NCBI GenBank assembly: GCA_023313575.1
Contig: JAJTTP010000018.1
Location: forward strand, 434,001 to 498,000
Source of the DNA: Eutypella sp. D-1
Lineage: Eukaryota > Ascomycota > Sordariomycetes > Xylariales > Diatrypaceae
Direction: 5' to 3'
Length of the DNA stretch: 64,000 nt
The notes under the pieces were generated by a model. That model worked only from the letters and a program-made list of their open reading frames with translations, ran no database searches and had not been told where the DNA came from. Positions within the stretch are counted from its first letter, which is position 1; each line of letters opens with the position of its first letter. Shown here piece after piece: positions 59,143 through 64,000 of this stretch. Made by a program: the position numbers and the translations under genes.

Positions 59143-61637
59143 AGGCATCATTCAGAGACGATGTAGATGTAATAATACACAGTTTAGAACGAGTTCACAG
59201 TCAACGGACGACAATATTAGACTCGCTTCAGGGAAGCGACATATGGCTTATGCCCACTGGATTGGCAAGGAGGGCAGGGCTACCTCAAATTATAATTCAA
59301 TACATCATATTTTTACAAGGTCAATTGCCTACGGCTCATTCTTTTTCAACCTGGAAACCGTTGGCCACTACCGGGATTACTACGAGAAGGGTTACGCATA
59401 AGTGAGCCACGCTACTAATTAAGAAGTGCTGGCTACCATCTGCTAAACGACTCAAGAGCTAAATAATAACAGATGGCAAACTGGTCGCCCGTGCTTTACA
59501 TACACGCGAGGCATTAACAAGACGTTTTACTATACCGGTCTTAGAGTGTGTCTGAAGTCGGTCCAATGAACCTACATAATTATTGCTACATACTATAGCG
59601 CCGAACTTACGGCGACTGACTACTCGACGACAGTATGTTGTTTTAACGGGGTAGACCGGAGAATTCTAGAAATTCGTCTTACATGTAAACTTTTTTCGGG
59701 GGGATCGACAACATGGATTGGCTAGCTGGCTAGCAAATTTGATCCCCTGTTATAGACTTCTTCGCAGAATAATCCTGTACCCAAGTTGTAACCACCACCA
59801 CTAATATCAGTGGGGCACGGAGCATTACCTTTTTACCCTGTATTAGTTCGATCTTTTTATCACGAAATCTCACCATTAATCGCGCCACTAATGTTTCTAT
59901 AGGATCCGTGTTATAACATAGACTAACCTCGATATCCAGATACCTACCCCCGGTCTCGGTATAACCTGATCAGAAATTAACCCCGGGCCGTCTTGCCAAC
60001 GTCGATAAACTCTATACCCTAAAATTCGGGAATCCCTTATGTACATATGTACAATTAACACATGCCCTGTCCAGTAATCACATACATCTAGGTGATCCGT
60101 GCACCCTAGCGTGTGCCCGCCCAGCTTCGGATTATGCAGAGGTGGAGGAGAAAAGCATCTAACTATCTCTATACACTGCTCGGGACCGACGACGGGCTGA
60201 CATGTCAAAGCATCTGCCGCTCGGACGCTCAACAGTTTGACAGCGCCGCTTCTATGTACCCCCGCGGTAGGGCCAATAGCTGAATGGACCGTGGCATCCC
60301 TCCAAGCCCTCGCCAAGTATCGGGATGGCGTATGTATTGTCGCAATCCCCGTTGGAGGCAGGCAAAAACGCTAGCAATTCCTATAGAATATAATTATCCG
60401 GCTTTCGTGCATGTCCGTCGCTGTCGCGGAATAATTACCACCTCGCCTCGACTGCTAGCGTAGTCAGATAGTTAGTGGGCGGGCGGATGTTTTCGTCATT
60501 GCATCTAGATGCCGTGTCAGCTCTATATAGGTACTACAAGGCGTCTATCCCAAGGCGGCTGTGGCGAAGCGGAGTGCTATAAAAGAGGGATAAGATTATG
60601 CACAGTATAGACATTTGTTTCTCTTGGACGTATGAAATGCCTTAAATCACGGTTGATAGTGACAATATGTTACGGTACGAGGGCAATTAGGGGCGGATTG
60701 CCTCTAATTTGCCTGTCCCGTGCAGCCATAGGGGCATATATATAGGACCATCGTCTATGTCGCAACCAGTGTGGGCCCAAAAGGGCCCACCCTGGCCACC
60801 TATAAAAGGAGCACCCGGGGTTAGGTTTGGGAGATTCTTCTTCTTTTCCCTTCCTTCCCCAGAGCCGTAGCAGGGCCCTTTTGGGCCCCAAAATATACGC
60901 ATTTTTTGTTGCGACAGTCTAGTGTAACTGTTTTTTTTTCTTTCTCTTACGGAACAGCAGATTCATTTAGCCAACGTATTATTTAGTCCTTTCTGTGACA
61001 GAATGCATGCCGTTAAAAAGCCGTATGAGGTAGAAACCCACAATCCTACAGGTACAAAAGGATATGCTTGACTTAACTGACAAGGCAACGTGGAGAGGGT
61101 GCACTGTCTTCTGAGTGGTAGATGACTGAAATTGGTAAGACTCGGCGTACCTGTAAGCTTGTGGATTTCTATCGGATATACCATTGAATTAGCGTATGCT
61201 AGGTCGACATCAGGGATGATATAATACTAGTATTTAGTGTTTTGGACTGTTAGTTATTATTCATCGGAATACGTGAATTGCAATGATGTAACGAATCTGT
61301 CACCACTGGTCTTGGTTTTAGATAACAGAAGTTGTAGAAGGGTGAATACTTAGATTGATCGCTGGCTAGAGACTAATTATCTAAGATGAGAATGATCTTA
61401 TACCCTTTATAACTATATTAAAAGGAGTCACCACCAAAAGAGGTAAGCGCCAAGATATCACCAGCCCTTGGCGTCTCCCGAACGCCAAGAGATTTGGTAG
61501 CCTTTACGTGCTATCGCCACGTAACTTATGCCAGTGGGATCTTCCCATATCCTGTAATGAGTGATTCATAACAAATCAAGACACAACAAGTATAATATCG
61601 TAACCTGCTAGCTACCGGAATCGAGGCCAAAGGAAAA
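59143..61637. other. Intergenic region with nested inverted repeats
   Basis: About 2.5 kb. It holds a nested inverted repeat at 60759-60915 and TATA-like boxes near 60580 and 60800, but no recognised gene follows them. Open stretches such as 59897-60316 (minus) look like chance. Confidence 0.4.
60759..60915. repeat. Nested inverted repeat around a TATA-bearing spacer
   Basis: Inner arms 60773-60788 (GGGCCCAAAAGGGCCC) and 60873-60888 are perfect reverse complements of 16 bp. Outer arms 60759-60766 (GTCGCAAC) and 60908-60915 match over 8 bp. The spacer holds CTATAAAAGG and a pyrimidine tract. Confidence 0.7.
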
Positions 61638-62949
61638 TCACTCTCTAACCCGAAACTGCAAGTCCAACCTGCCCGGCTCAGCTGTGAATTGATCTTTCAA
61701 ATGAGCGAATAACTTCCCTCCCTTATCATTTCCCCAGAACTCGACTTCGAACTTTGTTATCAATAAAGCGAGAACGAAGCGCATCTCTCTCATAGCAAGC
61801 GCTTTTCCGACGCAGTTGAATCGGCCCTGTGAGAAGGGCGCAAACCCCCGAGAATCTTTGACCATTTCCGGCGCCGTGGTCCATCGCTCGGGGACGAACT
61901 GGTCGGCGTGTTCGTATGAGGATTCAAGTCGAGCAAGAGAGTAGCGCGGCGCAACAATGCTAACGTTTCCTGGGGTGTACGTGTCGTTGATGGTCATCCC
62001 TGGTGGCGGGGACTGGCGGCAACCACCGGTAGGCACAGGTGGATGCAGACGTAAAGTTTCGTTGATAATGGCATTCAGATGGGTACAGCGCTGAAGTTGC
62101 GTGCGGTCATAAATATCTACGTCCTTGAGTTCGGAGAACAGTTTATCTTGATGCGATGGGCGACGGGCAAGCTCGTAGAAAGCAAACACAAGGGTCGGTG
62201 CGATAGTATCGCTGGTTTGAGTCAGAAAACATGCTAATGGCAGAGTCAAATTGAACTGACCTTCCGGCTATAACTATACTGACGGCGTCACCGTTCAACC
62301 ATTCGCGATCTGCTTCCAGGGTGCCATTTTTAAGAGACTCGTTGATAAGCCAATGTGAGACTTCAGACTTCTCAACTTTCATCTGTAGCCAAAAGTCGTA
62401 CTGCGTAGTGCCACTTCTCATCTTGCAGCATTCCGAATGATCGGGCAAAGGCAAACTCGCCTATAACACCAAACGTAAACCAATAGAACCAGTCTGAGAT
62501 ATTGACGGGGACGGCTTCATGTGCGAGTTCTTCAAAGCGCCCTGCAAGCATCTCCGCATACTCTACAATACGTTCTTCGTAGACCGCAAGTGCTGCAGTG
62601 CTAAAACCTTGGTCCCAAATATGCCGTCGGGTGTCGTGGTCTCCGATGCTCCGTGTCGTATTCAATGCGATTTCGGGAAGCAAAAAGTCGTACCAGACAG
62701 CTTTAGTACACTTTGATCTGGATCCGTCAACGGCAGGTGGAACAGAAGCGTCACCGATAGTGAGCTCCTATGGGCCGGTCCTGATAATGGGCCCATATTG
62801 CTTGCGTAAATTTTCGATGACAAGATGGTTCTTTGCAGTACGGCATTGCCACACATGCCATAGCTTCGTGACTCCAGCCGCCCAGAGACCGGGAAAATGG
62901 CGCAGTCGATGGAAATATTTCCTGTAGATGACAATGCTAGTAAACATCC
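61638..62949 (-). pseudogene. Cytochrome P450 pseudogene
   Basis: Minus-strand P450 with N-terminal anchor-proximal HFPGLWAAG and KQYGPIIRTGP, then an in-frame TAG at 62768-62770, then ELTI and WYDFLLPEIALNTTR. After FGMLQDEKWHYAVRLL the frame shifts near 62390, and about 50-60 residues expected in this part of a P450 are missing before MKVEKSEVSHWLI. An intron at 62212-62260 (GTCAGT to CCAG) joins VIAGS to DTIAPTLVF. The K-helix NETLRLHPP and heme loop FSQGRFNCVGK are intact, and the end is at 61638. The nonsense change and internal deletion make it non-functional. The C-terminal half alone could still be transcribed. Confidence 0.82.
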
Positions 62950-63125
62950 CAGCTGCGTATGAGCTTGCTACTAGTCCAGTCGTCTTGTATCACGGTCAGT
63001 TGAGCCTCACTTAGAATAGGGATATTATAAAAGGGGAAATCGGATATAGGCGATCACGTGAGCCGTATCTCTGGGGATCGGCAGGGTATATATAGGCCCA
63101 GGGCAACCCCGTTCTGTAACTAGAA

Positions 63126-63634
63126 GATCGCCTTCTCATTTTATGCCAATCTACGATTCTCCCACATACTATCTTTGATCTATAGAAGTGACAACTGGAT
63201 TATCCGAAATGTGGTCAACGCGCTTTGCTTCTGCTGCTTCGCCTCTGAGGCACTGGAGGTAGCTCTCAACATGCCCTTGTCTAGTGAGCACTGGGTCCTA
63301 CTTGAATGGCTCGGCATGGTCACGGCCGTTGTCTTCTCGACGGTACAGAAGCAAGACATGGCTGATCAAATTGGGGATCGCATGAGAGGCAGAAGAACCC
63401 TGCCCTTAACACTGGCAGACGGCTTAGCACGTTGGCTAACGGCGGGCGCCATTGATTGCCTGGTCGGTGGCCTGTCCCCTCTTTTGGGGGTTTGGCTACA
63501 TGTCGCATATGCTGGTTGGAGCACTTGGACTGCGAATTGCATACGGAACGCTGGAATTCCGGAGCAATGAGGCTGATAAGCGGGTATTCTGGCTATGGAA
63601 TGTGTGGATGGCGTGTCTTTACACGCTTCCATGA
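63126..63634 (+). pseudogene. UbiA-type prenyltransferase C-terminal relic
   Basis: Coding-like sequence begins within KIAFSFYANL near 63126 and includes SDNWIIRNVVNAL and the second Asp-rich motif QDMADQIGDRMRGRRTLPL (about 63352-63410), typical of UbiA-family membrane prenyltransferases. After WLTAG the frame shifts near 63445 to CPLFWGFGYM and ends EADKRVFWLWNVWMACLYTLP at 63634. The first Asp-rich motif and the N-terminal helices are missing. Fungal members prenylate aromatic or polyketide cores in meroterpenoid pathways. The family call rests on the motif and helix pattern. Confidence 0.75.
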
Positions 63635-64000
63635 ATAGCCGCTGAAGGGGTGGTACAACAACGTAAGGGGCCGTAAGTCGGAGGGGTTAGAATCAATAAT
63701 ATGTCTGACAAGTAGGATACAGCCTTATGGCACGTAATGGGGTGCGGATTATGGAGGCAATTACCGAAGCAGGTGGCATTAACTAACTACTACTTGGTAC
63801 CAGTGACATACACAGCCTGCCTGAAATCGCAGAAATCATAAGTTTCGAAGTTGTATGCCCGAAGTCATCTGCAGCCTTCCAAGCCAAGAACCTATTAGAC
63901 CAATTTGGACATTGTGTAGCGTTACATTGTAAGATGCTAAGCTCGGTACTACATGCACATGCATACTCAGAAAGAGGTGCCGATTTCTGCATAACAGAAG
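63635..64000. other. Right edge, no gene recognised
   Basis: About 365 bp beyond the UbiA relic. No coding signal seen; a gene could begin outside the window. Confidence 0.5.

Noticed and set aside
59897..60316. Open stretch of about 139 codons on the minus strand
   Set aside because: Not ATG-initiated and no recognisable domain.
62385..62405. Possible 19-nt intron bridging the frame break in the P450 relic
   Set aside because: Far below the minimum spliceosomal intron length, and expected residues are missing, so a deletion fits better.

Overview
The window is nuclear DNA of a filamentous ascomycete, most likely a member of the Pezizomycotina and plausibly a Sordariomycete. The evidence is many short spliceosomal introns (about 47-140 nt, GT-AG with CTAAC/CTAAT-like branch sites), a Zn2Cys6 regulator, a fungal rhodopsin-like receptor, an Fta2-like protein, several P450s and decayed transposon-like sequence. 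No organelle, bacterial or viral backbone, rRNA, tRNA or CRISPR array was seen. Exon models were built by hand from frame, splice sites and family conservation; spliced frames were checked by phase arithmetic.

Layout. 1-5.7 kb: a NIPA-type magnesium transporter (+) facing an HPP-family membrane protein (-). 6.9-23.5 kb: a vanillyl-alcohol-oxidase-like flavoenzyme (-), a small IFI6/IFI27-like membrane protein (+), an allantoate-permease-like MFS transporter (+), an AtuA/DUF4387 fusion protein (+) and a convergent Zn2Cys6 regulator (-). These lie far apart but could form a loose catabolic neighbourhood. 26-28.6 kb: a broken DUF6973-like gene and an 82-residue hypothetical gene. 30.7-39.8 kb: mostly housekeeping genes, namely a TM9 nonaspanin, the U3 processome factor Lcp5, a flavin monooxygenase and an Fta2/kinase-like protein.

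40-64 kb: one apparently intact P450, then a graveyard of secondary-metabolism-type genes: a PDR ABC transporter relic, a FAD monooxygenase relic with two in-frame stops, a P450 split by a 548-bp hAT-like MITE, a second broken P450 and a UbiA prenyltransferase relic at the right edge. Intact genes sit between them: a small basic nuclear protein, a single-pass membrane protein, RNase H1, a short-chain dehydrogenase and a rhodopsin-like receptor.

Most notable observations: the MITE insertion, proven by an 8-bp target duplication whose removal restores the P450 reading frame; a fungal IFI6/27-like gene; three GC-AG introns in neighbouring genes; an 11-nt microexon and a missing flavinylation-assisting His in the VAO homologue; a strongly over-represented 10-bp palindrome; and several uncatalogued inverted repeats and LTR-like fragments.
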